64,000 bases of DNA, from positions 1 through 64,000 of the forward strand of contig CALNXQ010000008.1 of assembly GCA_942490535.1 (NCBI GenBank). The letters run 5' to 3'. The position numbers were made by a program, and so were the translations under genes. Below the pieces are notes generated by a model that searched no databases, was not told where the DNA came from, and saw only the letters and a list, made by a program, of their open reading frames with translations. Of this stretch, positions 56,409 to 64,000 are shown piece by piece (the stretch's first letter is position 1; every line of letters begins with the position of its first letter). The stretch comes from JAEINY01 sp942490535. GTDB taxonomy: Bacteria; Bacteroidota; Bacteroidia; Bacteroidales; Marinilabiliaceae.

Positions 56409-57002
56409 TCAATCCAACTGGAAACGCATATTACGTTTTACCTCATTGACATTATCCGTACTGGTCAACATTTCCAGTAAATGAAAAGCCACATCAAGGC
56501 TTGTGGCCGGACCGGTGGATGTAATAATATTACCATCAATCACCAGTGGCTGATCCTGAACAATTGCGCCAAATTCAACCAGTTGCAGGCGTCGATGGCC
56601 CTCATTTAAATCCCAGGTAGTCGCTTTTCTATTTTTTAAAACACCGGATCTTCCAATGGGCATGGCGGCCACACAAATGGAAGCAATAAGTTTTCCCTTT
56701 TGATCAAATTCCCGGATTAAATTGAGAAATCGTTCATCGTAAGCATCCTCAAAAAATCCAGCTCCCTCGGCGCCGCCCGGAATGGCTAAGGCAGCGTAAT
56801 CATCCACCTTAATTTGCTCAAAAGGCATTTCCGGTTGTACCATTAAATTCCAATAACAGTTAATCACCGGCCTAAGTCCAGTGGTGATCAAATCGACGCC
56901 TTCCAGACCACATTCCCTGCTCCATCCTATGACATCGGTGAATACACTGGCCTCATAGGCTTCAAACCCCTGAGCCAAAAATAAGAGAACCTTTTTATTC
57001 AT
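56409..57002 (-). CDS. DJ-1/PfpI-family protein
   Basis: 197 residues of the DJ-1 fold: Glu14 region (QGFEAYE), AIPGGAEGAGFFED, and nucleophile-elbow Cys110 in ASICVAAMPIGRSG. The Glu and Cys pair is the usual DJ-1 catalytic/oxidation-sensing pair. Members include deglycases, chaperones and glutamine-amidotransferase-like enzymes; the exact activity is uncertain. Monocistronic. Confidence 0.88.
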   Translation of the reverse strand: MNKKVLLFLAQGFEAYEASVFTDVIGWSRECGLEGVDLITTGLRPVINCYWNLMVQPEMPFEQIKVDDYAALAIPGGAEGAGFFEDAYDERFLNLIREFDQKGKLIASICVAAMPIGRSGVLKNRKATTWDLNEGHRRLQLVEFGAIVQDQPLVIDGNIITSTGPATSLDVAFHLLEMLTSTDNVNEVKRNMRFQLD

Positions 57003-57142
57003 AATCCCTTAATTAAGTTTTCTGAATGACCATTTGGGCTATTCAAACAAACAGTTATACTTTGATTTATCTGCTTCTTAGTGCTTATTGTCGTGGAGCT
57101 ATACAGCCATTCCCCGTACGAACAGGTATTTTATATTGTGAT

Positions 57143-57958
57143 TTATTCGGTGATTACAAATGTTTCCCAACCATCGTAATCACCATTTAAGTCTTTCGCT
57201 TTCTTCCTCAGCTCTAGTGTTATTTCATTAATTGATTCAGGATAGATATAGTCGATTCGAGATATATGTAATTGATAAGGTAGTTTGAAATTCTTATCTA
57301 TTTCCTGGCTTTCCACCTTGAAGCCTATCCCTTCAATATACTTCACATATAGCTCTTCATCCGATTTCCTCGAAAAATATATCCAATGGTCAACCAACCT
57401 TTGTTTTGATAAGTTATCTCCAGCTTGTTGTAATTGAAATAGTACTTTTTGATTAGACATATACTCAAGCGTTACGTCATTGGGATATAAGAATTTTGTA
57501 TACGCCTCCCATGATTCATCACGTTTAAGATTTATATAGTATTCATAATTTCCAAATTCTGATTTATACAATTCTGTCAATTGTGACCGAATAGAAATCG
57601 TGTCGGATAGATAAATATAATCAAGTCGCTCACATTGGTACGTAAAAGTACCCACAAGTTCAAATGACACAGATCCGTTTAACAAGCGTTCAATATTGTC
57701 TGAAACGTTATATAATTTTTCAAATTCATCACTATTAGGCAGTCCATCCTCTCTACAATTTTCGAACTTCACCCCTGTTATCAGTAAAAAAGGTAATTTT
57801 TCTTTAGGTGCTACATTAATTAGGTCCATATTTAACGTCATTGAACCGGCTCCTTTTTCATACTGTGCCATATAGACATCCCAGTTGCCTTCTTGCGCTT
57901 TTGAGGTGAAAACAGTTAAGATTGAGCAAGCCAATGTAATCAGAAACATTCTTTTCAT
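57143..57958 (-). CDS. Secreted DUF695 / RraB-like protein (cassette-like gene 3)
   Basis: 271 residues with a signal peptide (cleavage after SKA, residue 21). The first half resembles DUF695 (NWDVYMAQYEKGAGSMTLNMD). The second half resembles the RraB ribonuclease-E-regulator fold (LSKQRLVDHWIYF, YVKYIEGIGFKVESQE), here apparently exported. It is more AT-rich than the surroundings. It lies directly downstream of a 139-bp attC-like element and is the last of three same-strand genes that look like mobile cassettes. Confidence 0.65.
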   Translation of the reverse strand: MKRMFLITLACSILTVFTSKAQEGNWDVYMAQYEKGAGSMTLNMDLINVAPKEKLPFLLITGVKFENCREDGLPNSDEFEKLYNVSDNIERLLNGSVSFELVGTFTYQCERLDYIYLSDTISIRSQLTELYKSEFGNYEYYINLKRDESWEAYTKFLYPNDVTLEYMSNQKVLFQLQQAGDNLSKQRLVDHWIYFSRKSDEELYVKYIEGIGFKVESQEIDKNFKLPYQLHISRIDYIYPESINEITLELRKKAKDLNGDYDGWETFVITE

Positions 57959-57991
57959 ACTATTCCGTTTGATTAGTGCATTTTTCTAGGA

Positions 57992-58130
57992 GCATATCAC
58001 GAAACCACATACTGAATGCGGTGTGCTGCTGCGAGGGATATATTCGCATTCTTGCTTTGCTAATACATGCTCGGTTTCAAAACTCCAATAAACATCGCCG
58101 GTTAAACATTTTTTATAGCGGTTTGTATGC
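57992..58130 (-). repeat. attC-like intergenic element, copy 2
   Basis: 139 bp whose ends are imperfectly complementary: GCATA at the left and TATGC at the right, then AAACC-(A/G)-C with GCGGTTT. It shares GTGTGC(C/T)GCTGCG, TTCTT, CCGG and TTTAT-GCGGTTTGT with the element at 58583-58713. The outermost pairing bases differ from that copy but still pair, which is covariation. Confidence 0.6.
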
Positions 58131-58137
58131 AACTCAG

Positions 58138-58539
58138 TTACTTAACTTTTTCATTAAGATATTCCAGATCATTATTAATTAGTGCTTTCATACACTCCTT
58201 GGCATCTTTTTCTGTTTGACCGTGTACTTCTGTTAGATAATTCTTGTTAAGTCTTTCAATTAAACCAAAGAGTAACTTTACTTTTTTAGGTCTTTTATAG
58301 AATATGTACCATTCACCTCCATCAAGCGCTGAAAGTGAAAGACCATGATTATTAGTGGTATTTTCTATTTCAAAGGATGGTGAATAATGAATTTCGGAAT
58401 CTTTTGCTGCTTTCATTTTTGTCAACAGTTGTAACCACGGAATTTTGTCAAAAGCGTCCATGATCTTATCTGACTCAACCATGCCATACTCAATAATATC
58501 AGACTTAAACGGATCGCAGAAGGAGGCTTTAAAAGTCAT
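58138..58539 (-). CDS. Orphan hypothetical protein (cassette-like gene 2)
   Basis: 133 residues, cytoplasmic by appearance, matching no family I recognise. It is acidic and lysine-rich with GLSLSALDGGEWYIFYKRP in the middle and a helical C-terminus (TEKDAKECMKALINN). It lies exactly between the two attC-like elements, eight bases after one and about 45 before the other, as a gene cassette would. A ribosome binding site is not obvious. Confidence 0.6.
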   Translation of the reverse strand: MTFKASFCDPFKSDIIEYGMVESDKIMDAFDKIPWLQLLTKMKAAKDSEIHYSPSFEIENTTNNHGLSLSALDGGEWYIFYKRPKKVKLLFGLIERLNKNYLTEVHGQTEKDAKECMKALINNDLEYLNEKVK

Positions 58540-58582
58540 TTTTTTGATTTTTACATTAGTTCTTTATTGTCTTCAATTAATT

Positions 58583-58713
58583 CTAACGTCTTGCCGCATG
58601 AAGTGTGCCGCTGCGTATGGTATACTAGTTTTCTTAATTTCGCCTTTGCTCGCGCGGAAGATAAACCTTCAAAACCAGTCTCCGGCCAGGCATTCTTTAT
58701 TGCGGTTTGTTAG
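58583..58713 (-). repeat. attC-like intergenic element, copy 1
   Basis: 131 bp. The left end CTAAC...CCGCA...GTGCC pairs with the right end GGCAT...TGCGG...GTTAG, with spacers of unequal size between the two paired boxes. This is the R/L box plan of integron attC sites; on the gene strand it reads CTAACAAACCGC...GCGGCA...GTTAG. It lies just after the stop of the gene at 58733, as attC sites do. Confidence 0.6.
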
Positions 58714-58732
58714 CAACAAGCATTTTTTCTAT

Positions 58733-59362
58733 TTAAACGCTACCAAACATATATTTAACGCCAAATATCACTCCTCCTGGTGCCATAAGCTTAATAAATT
58801 CTTTCGATCCATCTGTTAATTCATTCGATGAAAACTTAGTTTTATCTTCATATAGCTTATCTGTCAACAGGATTGCATATCCTGCACTAAATACAAATTT
58901 AGACTTTCTACCAACTTTCATATTGTAAGAATAGACTAGATTTATTGTACTTATAGGTAATAGGTCTAATGTTACTTCTTGTTCCTTCGGTTCTGAAAAA
59001 AATTGCTCGACATCTAATTCTGTGACAAAATCCTTTGCTCCTGAAGCATATGAATAACCAAGGCTAAAAGAGGATTTAAAACCATCTTGACCTGGATAAT
59101 AAGTCAATCCACCAGTTAGTCGATATCCCCACGTGCTAATCCCACCAATACCGTACAACCAGACTTTGTTCATTGCCTTGACTTCAGCACCTAAACCTAG
59201 TCCATAATCATTTAATCCTATTCCTATTCCAAAGAAGGCATCAGGTGTTGGTGGAGTATATGGTTTAATATCTTGTGAAATTGATTGTTGAATAGGAATT
59301 ATAAGAATTATTCCTACAATAAGATAATGTAAAATGTTTGGTGATTTTTTTTTCTGTCTCAT
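58733..59362 (-). CDS. Hypothetical beta-barrel-like secreted protein (cassette-like gene 1)
   Basis: 209 residues with a hydrophobic signal-anchor at 10-30. Alternating short beta strands with aromatic girdles and glycine turns (GIGIGLNDYGLGLGAEVKA, FSLGYSYASGAKDF, KFVFSAGYAILL) end in VIFGVKYMFGSV-like, suggesting a small outer-membrane barrel. No family was recognised. It is AT-rich and first in the run of three genes separated by attC-like elements. Confidence 0.6.
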   Translation of the reverse strand: MRQKKKSPNILHYLIVGIILIIPIQQSISQDIKPYTPPTPDAFFGIGIGLNDYGLGLGAEVKAMNKVWLYGIGGISTWGYRLTGGLTYYPGQDGFKSSFSLGYSYASGAKDFVTELDVEQFFSEPKEQEVTLDLLPISTINLVYSYNMKVGRKSKFVFSAGYAILLTDKLYEDKTKFSSNELTDGSKEFIKLMAPGGVIFGVKYMFGSV

Positions 59363-59672
59363 TTTTTTTGATAAATATGTTTATGTATTTTTTTTGCTAA
59401 CTCATCAACAGAAGCACCAAGCACCTCTCTTCACATTATAGCCAAACAGTGTTTAAGCAATAGTCACCACTTTCCCTCTATCAATGATCCACGACTACCC
59501 CTGCTACATATTTAACCAGCCCCAAATATAGTTAAATGGCCTGAAATCGAAAAAACAAAAAGGAAACCTTTGTTAATTACACTTTACGATCCCCGGATTT
59601 TTCAGAAATGCACGTTGACACTTCGCGCCGTCGTCACGGGCGTAAATTCCGGGCGTAAAAATGATAACGCAC

Positions 59673-59918
59673 GCATCTGACGGTTGAGAATACACGTAAG
59701 AGTTTTGAAGCGTGCATCTGACGGTTGGGAATACACGTCACGGTTCTAACGGGTGCATCTGACGGCTGAGAATACAGGTAAAAGTTGTAACGCGTGCATC
59801 TGACGGCTGGGAACGCACGTCACGGTTCTTACGCGTGCATCTGACGGTTGAGAATACACGTAAAAGTTGTAACGCGTGCATCTGACGGCTGGGAACACAC
59901 GTAAAAGTTGTGACGGGT
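59673..59918. repeat. Minisatellite: six 41-bp tandem units with 82-bp higher-order period
   Basis: Units start at 59673, 59714, 59755, 59796, 59837 and 59878, each opening GCATCTGACGG(T/C)TG. Units 1, 3 and 5 share GAGAATACA then GTAAAAGTTGTAAC-type ends. Units 2 and 4 share GGGAA then GTCACGGTTCTAAC-type ends. Unit 6 is a chimera of the two. No spacers and no reading frame are present. Confidence 0.9.
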
Positions 59919-60061
59919 ACTTTTCAGGAAAAAATACGCTTGGTAGAAATTTATAAAGCGCTGCAGAAATAACACCTTCCCTTTACAGAATTTTTAGAGG
60001 CTTTGAAGTCGCGGTGGAGAAGGGATAAAAACAAGAAATAGGTGGTCCGGGAATGAGGACA

Positions 60062-60108
60062 TAAAAAATTGACCGGCAAGTGAAATAAAGTGTCACTTGC
60101 CGGTCAAT
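60062..60108 (-). terminator. Strong hairpin terminator after the gene at 60133
   Basis: A perfect 16-bp stem (60068-60083 with 60093-60108) with a T run on the minus-strand side. Confidence 0.9.
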
Positions 60109-60132
60109 ACCCCTAACTTAAATATGGAAAAT

Positions 60133-60846
60133 TCAATTGTCTTCAGGCGTTACCTGGTTATTCTTAACTACCTGTGATTTAATTTCGACAGCTGCCTCAG
60201 GATCTTCAATGACAGGTCGTGATTTAGTGACTTTGGGGAACAAACGCTGGGCAAATCGTTTCCCAAACAGTTTGACAGCATCCAGGTAATTATGTTCATA
60301 CTGACGACGCAAATCAGCTTTTGCCAAATCCTCTTCAGCCACGGCTAATTTCCATTGACCTACTGCTTCGCGATAGATCCGTTGCGCTTCCAATTCCTTA
60401 TTCATGACCTCTTGTAAGGGTTGGATGGATTCCAACATGGGATGTTCACCACTCAGACTCTTAATGCGGGTAATGAGTTGATCCACTTTCATCGCCTCAT
60501 CATATAGCGACACTGAAATAATATCGCTGGTGCGTCCGGTGGGAAAAATGCGCAACAGCACATTACTGCCCGGATTCTGACGATCAAATTGCTTGCATTT
60601 TTCAAAGACGGTTCGAACCCCATCGTCCATTTCACCATTCACCAGAAGCAACGCATCATAACATTCCTCTTTATGTTGCCTGCGTTCCAGGGTGACCACC
60701 CGCTTATCGGCCAGCGCTGCGATAACAGGTGAAATATTATTCACCAAAGGTTCTGCACCCCTGGTGCGTTGACACAAACGCTGGTGTCTGTTCCCAATGT
60801 TTTCATGGGCCTCGGAAGACCGGTTTTCTGCTATCATTAAAGCCAT
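60133..60846 (-). CDS. DUF6261-like hypothetical protein
   Basis: 237 residues, soluble and mostly helical, with RRQHKEECYDALLLVNGEMD in the first half and an Ala/Glu-rich coiled coil at about 145-195 (EAQRIYREAVGQWKLAVAEE). It resembles the helical DUF6261 group of Bacteroidota, without certainty. The ATG at 60846 and strong terminator define it as a single-gene transcript. Confidence 0.6.
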   Translation of the reverse strand: MALMIAENRSSEAHENIGNRHQRLCQRTRGAEPLVNNISPVIAALADKRVVTLERRQHKEECYDALLLVNGEMDDGVRTVFEKCKQFDRQNPGSNVLLRIFPTGRTSDIISVSLYDEAMKVDQLITRIKSLSGEHPMLESIQPLQEVMNKELEAQRIYREAVGQWKLAVAEEDLAKADLRRQYEHNYLDAVKLFGKRFAQRLFPKVTKSRPVIEDPEAAVEIKSQVVKNNQVTPEDN

Positions 60847-60848
60847 AA

Positions 60849-61225
60849 TGTGAATGGTTTAAATGTTAAACAATAAAGTTACCTGCCTACCTATTCTTTA
60901 CATTTTCTATCTAGCAATTTCGCACCATCTTTTCCGAAAATCAATATTGATTAAAAAGAAAGATTTTGGTATTTTATATAGTATAATCCGGGAAACAGTT
61001 CTATATCTCCTGCAGGGAAAATAGTCAATTTGCACCATCGTATTCTACAACACTTAATCCGCTACGCGGAATATGCAGTAGGCCATTTAGTATTGAAGAC
61101 TATTTTCAACCCTGTAAACCGGAATACTCCGTAGAGGTAATCCAAACAGTCATCCATCGGTGATAAAAATAGGTTTATCCAGACATCAAGGATTTAAAAA
61201 TGAAGAGGAGTGTCTGCAATAACTC
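60849..61225. other. Intergenic region with dispersed repeat copy 2
   Basis: 377 bp without a gene. The right half is the second copy of the TCCGCTACGCGGA repeat. Confidence 0.5.
61020..61160. repeat. Dispersed intergenic repeat, copy 2
   Basis: Aligns with 20390-20530. Its hairpin core TCCGCTACGCGGA is at 61058-61070, followed by matching TGC, GGC-ATTT, ACCC-TAAACC, GTAAT and GTCATC blocks. Confidence 0.6.
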
Positions 61226-61738
61226 CTATCCTTTCGTTAACGCAATGATCACTTCAGCATGCTGAGGAAACAGATTCAATAACTTTTGACGTTCCGGCAA
61301 TTCAAAATCGGCAAAATCAAAACCCGGCGCTACGGTACAGCCGGTCAGTGCGTAATCGCCCCCCTGCAGCACATTGGCCGCAAACCAATACCCTCCGGGC
61401 ACCACAAACTGAGGCACCTGGCCCTGCAACACGTCACGCCCAATGATTACCTTCGAATATTCCCCTTCTGGTGAAATCAGGTGCAGCGCAATGGGGCTCC
61501 CATCGTAAAAATGCCAGAACTCATCCTGTTTAATGCGGTGAAAGGCAGAAAACGTATCGGCCGTGAGCAGAAAATAGATACAGGTGGAATAGTTTCTCGA
61601 TCCCTGATACACGGGATCCAAACCATCGGCTTGAATGACGCCTTTGCTGCGATAGGTCTCTTTAAAATAACCACCTTCGGGATGGGGCTGTAACTCTAAC
61701 TGATCGATGATGTTTTGAATGGTTGCTGATGTATTCAC
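61226..61738 (-). CDS. DUF985 cupin-domain protein
   Basis: About 170 residues of a single cupin: LQPHPEGGYFKETYRS, YFLLTADTFSAFHRI, EFWHFYDGSPIALHLI, PGGYWFAANVLQGGDYAL and GCTVAPGFDFADFE, the DUF985 signature. Substrate unknown. No ATG fits; GTG at 61738 gives the usual family start, while TTG at 61813, four bases from the previous stop, would add 25 residues. The upstream gene at 61817 is in the same direction and probably cotranscribed. Confidence 0.85.
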   Translation of the reverse strand: MNTSATIQNIIDQLELQPHPEGGYFKETYRSKGVIQADGLDPVYQGSRNYSTCIYFLLTADTFSAFHRIKQDEFWHFYDGSPIALHLISPEGEYSKVIIGRDVLQGQVPQFVVPGGYWFAANVLQGGDYALTGCTVAPGFDFADFELPERQKLLNLFPQHAEVIIALTKG

Positions 61739-61816
61739 GTGTAGATGTTTATTGAATTGCTTGTCATGATTAATTAATACCGTCAGGCGCTTTATGAGCT
61801 GACGGGTTCCCAACCC

Positions 61817-62368
61817 TTATTCCTCTTTAGGAGTCTCTTGGTGGAAGTGATCCACATCCTGCAGAGTTTTTGCCGCCAAATAATCCTCCTCGCCTATGGT
61901 ATTTCCCTCACTGGAATCGTAATCCATCACAATTTTCCATTGCTTCTTTTTCTTTTTCAGCAGCATGTGAAACTGGCCGTAAAATATAGACTTCTCCCCT
62001 TTGCCATCGGTCATCTGCATTTGGTAAACACCGCGTTCAGAAGCCGTATGTTCGGTATAAATACGTTCGACAAAGCGTAAGGTCAGTTGCAAAGCGTCTT
62101 TCGACTGCTTCACCTCATTGAACCACTGTTCATACCCTTCCACATAGGGCCCCACCTCTTTAATGGTTTTCGCATCGGCTTCGATACATACCATCTCCGC
62201 GGCGTGCACCGATTTGAATAATGGGGCATCCAGCATTTCAAATGCTTGTACATAGGGGATCCACACCTGTTTGTTGATAGCTTCCAGTGTGGCATTGTTT
62301 TGTGCCGTTACTTGCAACCAGCTGAGGAAACTAACAAATACAATTAATAGGACCTTTTCTTTCATCAT
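61817..62368 (-). CDS. Secreted SnoaL/DUF4440-like protein
   Basis: 183 residues with a signal peptide (cleavage near TAQ, residue 22) and one NTF2-like cone domain (VQAFEMLDAPLFKSVHAAEM, EGYEQWFNEV, KKKQWKIVMDYDSSEG). These domains bind small ligands or act as simple hydrolases or isomerases; nothing specific can be said. Starts at 62368 or 62365. Its stop is followed closely by the cupin gene. Confidence 0.78.
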   Translation of the reverse strand: MMKEKVLLIVFVSFLSWLQVTAQNNATLEAINKQVWIPYVQAFEMLDAPLFKSVHAAEMVCIEADAKTIKEVGPYVEGYEQWFNEVKQSKDALQLTLRFVERIYTEHTASERGVYQMQMTDGKGEKSIFYGQFHMLLKKKKKQWKIVMDYDSSEGNTIGEEDYLAAKTLQDVDHFHQETPKEE

Positions 62369-62447
62369 GTGATGGATTAATGTTATTTCTGTAAAGAAAA
62401 GAAAAATCTTACATACATAAGGTCATACCTGCCTTAAGAAGAAACTG

Positions 62448-62846
62448 ATGACACCCCTTGATGAATTGTATTACCCCTTGTGTCTTCGCACCGCATTACA
62501 CCTCCTGTTTGAAAAAGCAAACATAGAGATAAAAAGTGGTCAGGAATGGATCTATGTGGTAGATCGAAGCTTCTTTGATAATCCATTAACCAACTTCATC
62601 TCCCGTTCAGTCTCAGTGCGGGTGGTCCCCTTTGATTGTCCGGTAACCATAGTTGAAAGTACCCATGAAAAAATGATCCCTATACTAAAAGGTGGTGTGG
62701 ATGTGGACGCTGTTAAAGCGTTTGCAGGTGCGATCCTGCCTGTACCAGGAGGTATCATGCCTGTGGTATTGGCCCTGGCCATGCGTAATGTATTAATTGC
62801 CTTTCGCGTACGGGCCCACTTATCTTCATTTCATTTGCATAAATAG
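62448..62846 (+). CDS. Truncated FolD-like (methylenetetrahydrofolate dehydrogenase) relative
   Basis: 132 residues, the only plus-strand gene of this region. The C-terminal part GGVDVDAVKAFAGAILPVPGG followed by IMPVVLALAMRN matches the FolD GDVDF...ITPVPGGVGPMT...LLKN block. The N-terminal part YPLCLRTALHLLFEKANIEI and a VVDRSFFDNPL segment match the FolD PCTPLGIMELL...VVGRSNIVGKP block. The stretch between them (usually about 30 residues, IVAVGKPGFI) and the whole catalytic N-terminal domain are missing, and the VVGRS glycine is Asp. It is therefore unlikely to be a dehydrogenase. The frame is clean and opens with ATG, so it may be a repurposed fold rather than a random fragment. Confidence 0.6.
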   Translation: MTPLDELYYPLCLRTALHLLFEKANIEIKSGQEWIYVVDRSFFDNPLTNFISRSVSVRVVPFDCPVTIVESTHEKMIPILKGGVDVDAVKAFAGAILPVPGGIMPVVLALAMRNVLIAFRVRAHLSSFHLHK

Positions 62847-63188
62847 GTAAATTAAATGGCATGATCCACCAGATACTGCAATGAGTTAATTTCTTTTAGA
62901 AGCAAATTAAAGACCTTCATCGACGGTGGTTATCTGTACTTAGGGGAAAGCACCAATAGCGTATTCCTTTTTACAATCCTCAAATTGAAGACATGCGGGG
63001 ATTGGGCCACAAAAAACAACCGCTTGAAGTAGTTGCAGCGTTTTCAGTTATTTATCGAACCTGCTCTAATGCAAAAAGTCCTTTCCGAATGACAACATCG
63101 AAAAGGACTTAACTATTTACCTCAATGGGCCTACCGCCAATCACACTGCATTCACGGCGACCCGGTTATTCATTATAAAAGAAAAGAA
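62847..63188. other. Intergenic region, terminator only
   Basis: 342 bp between convergent genes; only the hairpin at 63076-63110 is recognisable. Confidence 0.5.
63072..63112. terminator. Bidirectional terminator hairpin
   Basis: A 13-bp stem with one mismatch (63076-63088 with 63098-63110) between convergent transcripts, flanked by A-rich sequence on the left. Confidence 0.7.
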
Positions 63189-63293
63189 TTACCCTCTTTT
63201 GGCTTTCTTTTCACGCTTCTCTTCCTTCTTTTCCTTGGCCGTCTTCAGCGGCTCCTTCTTCACATTCTTCTGTGCGTTTTGTGATTTTGCCAT
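63189..63293 (-). CDS. Very small lysine-rich protein
   Basis: 34 residues beginning MAKSQNAQKNVKKEPLKTAK and continuing with alternating Lys and Glu to a final KAKRG. About 45 per cent of residues are Lys or Arg. Small basic MAKSQN-type proteins of this sort are, from memory, recurrent in Bacteroidota genomes. An RNA- or ribosome-associated role is only a guess. The ATG at 63293 has a typical AT-rich, Shine-Dalgarno-poor Bacteroidota leader (TTTAATAAATGAAACC). Confidence 0.65.
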   Translation of the reverse strand: MAKSQNAQKNVKKEPLKTAKEKKEEKREKKAKRG

Positions 63294-63415
63294 GGTTTCA
63301 TTTATTAAATGGTTATTATAGTTGCAAATGATCTCTCAACGCAAATGGATCCTATCTGCTATTTTGCCAGTATGCTACTAGTGCATATTGCCATCTTTTC
63401 GTCTCTCAAAATGAG

Positions 63416-63733
63416 CTATTGACAAATTGCACTTGCCCGCACTTCCTGAAGCAAAAGCTTAGTTTCCGCATCGAGCTGTAGTTTTATTAGTTTTAACTCT
63501 TGAATACCTGCATTGGGCGAACATACAGCATTTAAGTCATCTTGTGTAGCATACTTTTTACCATCCACAATAAAATAACAATCCCCTCCTACTTCGCAGC
63601 AAGAAGTTACATCACCGATGTCACACGTAATTGTACTTTGTTTGCACACATCATCCGGATCACTGTCAGATTCACATCCTACAAATACAGTGATAGCCAG
63701 AAAGAAAAATAAGTAACCAAGTCCCTTTTTCAT
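63416..63733 (-). CDS. Small Cys-rich lipoprotein
   Basis: 105 residues with a lipoprotein signal (FVGCES, Cys20) and a compact domain with several further cysteines (DVCKQSTITCDIGDVTSCC, GGDCYFIVDGKKYATQDD, NAVCSP, final AICQ), probably disulfide-bonded. No family recognised. The end of the insertion sequence lies within about 18 bp of its start codon, so its native promoter has been separated from it. Confidence 0.7.
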   Translation of the reverse strand: MKKGLGYLFFFLAITVFVGCESDSDPDDVCKQSTITCDIGDVTSCCEVGGDCYFIVDGKKYATQDDLNAVCSPNAGIQELKLIKLQLDAETKLLLQEVRASAICQ

Positions 63734-63748
63734 CTGTCAAAATTTTAA

Positions 63749-64000
63749 GGTTCATCCGACTAATGCATAGGTTTTCTCATGCAAGCTGAATATTTTGAGC
63801 TTAAAAAACTCCATATCTCTATAACCATATGCTTGCCGTTTCATTGTTTTGATTTTGTTGTTTAGGCCTTCCAGTGGGCCTGTCGAAATTGGATAATCAT
63901 ACAAGGCAAATATACCTGACCGATGAGCTAAAAGAGTGTCCGCAAATTTACGGAGACGAAAAACACCTGAAGCCATTGCTTTTGCGACCCATTTACCCAT
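63749..64000 (-). mobile_element. End of an ISL3-like insertion sequence, continues beyond the window
   Basis: The 3' part of an IS. The element boundary is probably near 63749, where GGTTCATCCGACTAATG could be the terminal inverted repeat; the other end lies outside the window so this cannot be confirmed. Confidence 0.65.
63752..64000 (-). CDS. ISL3-family transposase, C-terminal part
   Basis: 82 residues visible; the gene is cut by the window edge. The sequence STGPLEGLNNKIKTMKRQAY with a following GYRDMEFFKLKI is the strongly conserved C-terminal signature of ISL3 transposases; Glu in LEGLNN is the catalytic third acid. The stop is TGA at 63752. Nothing indicates damage in the visible part. 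Confidence 0.85.
   Translation of the reverse strand: MGKWVAKAMASGVFRLRKFADTLLAHRSGIFALYDYPISTGPLEGLNNKIKTMKRQAYGYRDMEFFKLKIFSLHEKTYALVG

Larger units (their letters stand above)
59363..60132. other. Non-coding region carrying the minisatellite
   Basis: 770 bp without a supported gene. It holds the 41-bp tandem repeat (59673-59918), degenerate pieces of it just before (59600-59672) and a terminator (60062-60108). Confidence 0.6.

Noticed and set aside
59673..59918. CRISPR-like array
   Set aside because: The 41-bp units abut without unique spacers and no cas gene is present; it is a minisatellite.

Overview
The window comes from a member of the Bacteroidota. Pointers are a secreted peptidase with a type IX secretion (T9SS) C-terminal domain, TAnnTTTG-type -7 boxes, LytS/LytTR regulation, and several families typical of the phylum (DUF6090-like, RMD1/DUF155, DUF1456, a DUF5074-like propeller lipoprotein). 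I cannot place it below phylum. No rRNA, tRNA, CRISPR array, prophage or replication origin was seen.

Layout. 0.2-9.2 kb: a broken secreted protease/beta-propeller gene, a broken metallophosphoesterase gene, and an RND efflux operon (adaptor, permease broken by two one-base indels, TolC-type exit duct). 10.7-12.4 kb: a complete insertion sequence with 17-bp inverted ends and a 9-bp target duplication, lying exactly between tolC and a LytS/LytTR two-component pair (12.5-14.4 kb). 14.8-22.9 kb: mixed housekeeping and accessory genes, nearly all on the minus strand.

23.2-36.3 kb is the most interesting block: ten minus-strand genes encoding a fused citrate-lyase CitD-CitE protein, citrate-lyase alpha (CitF), an isocitrate/homoisocitrate-type dehydrogenase, an HD-like protein, two fused aconitase-family dehydratases, an ALDH7-type aldehyde dehydrogenase and two saccharopine dehydrogenases. 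Read together they fit a complete lysine catabolic route running the fungal/Thermus alpha-aminoadipate pathway backwards: lysine, saccharopine, aminoadipate semialdehyde, aminoadipate, oxoadipate, homoisocitrate, homoaconitate, homocitrate, then acetate plus 2-oxoglutarate, with the citrate-lyase-like enzyme acting as a homocitrate lyase. This is inference; only an aminotransferase is missing.

36.8-49.8 kb: a SpoIIE phosphatase/OLD-like ATPase pair, DUF3820, CvfB, the T9SS subtilase, a lipoprotein, a LuxR-type regulator with an altered phosphoacceptor, RMD1, DUF1456, a DEAD-box helicase and DUF486. 50.0-57.0 kb: a CAP+OmpA-like secreted protein, membrane proteins, RidA, an SMR exporter and a DJ-1/PfpI protein. 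57.1-59.4 kb: three orphan genes separated by two related 131-139 bp elements whose ends pair like integron attC sites. 59.67-59.92 kb: a six-unit 41-bp minisatellite. 60.1-64.0 kb: small conserved and orphan genes, including a shrunken FolD-like protein, a 34-residue lysine-rich protein, and the end of an ISL3-like transposase cut by the window edge.

All clear frameshifts lie in the first 9 kb and the following 55 kb shows none. This suggests either local gene decay or poor consensus quality near a contig end; the sequence alone cannot decide.
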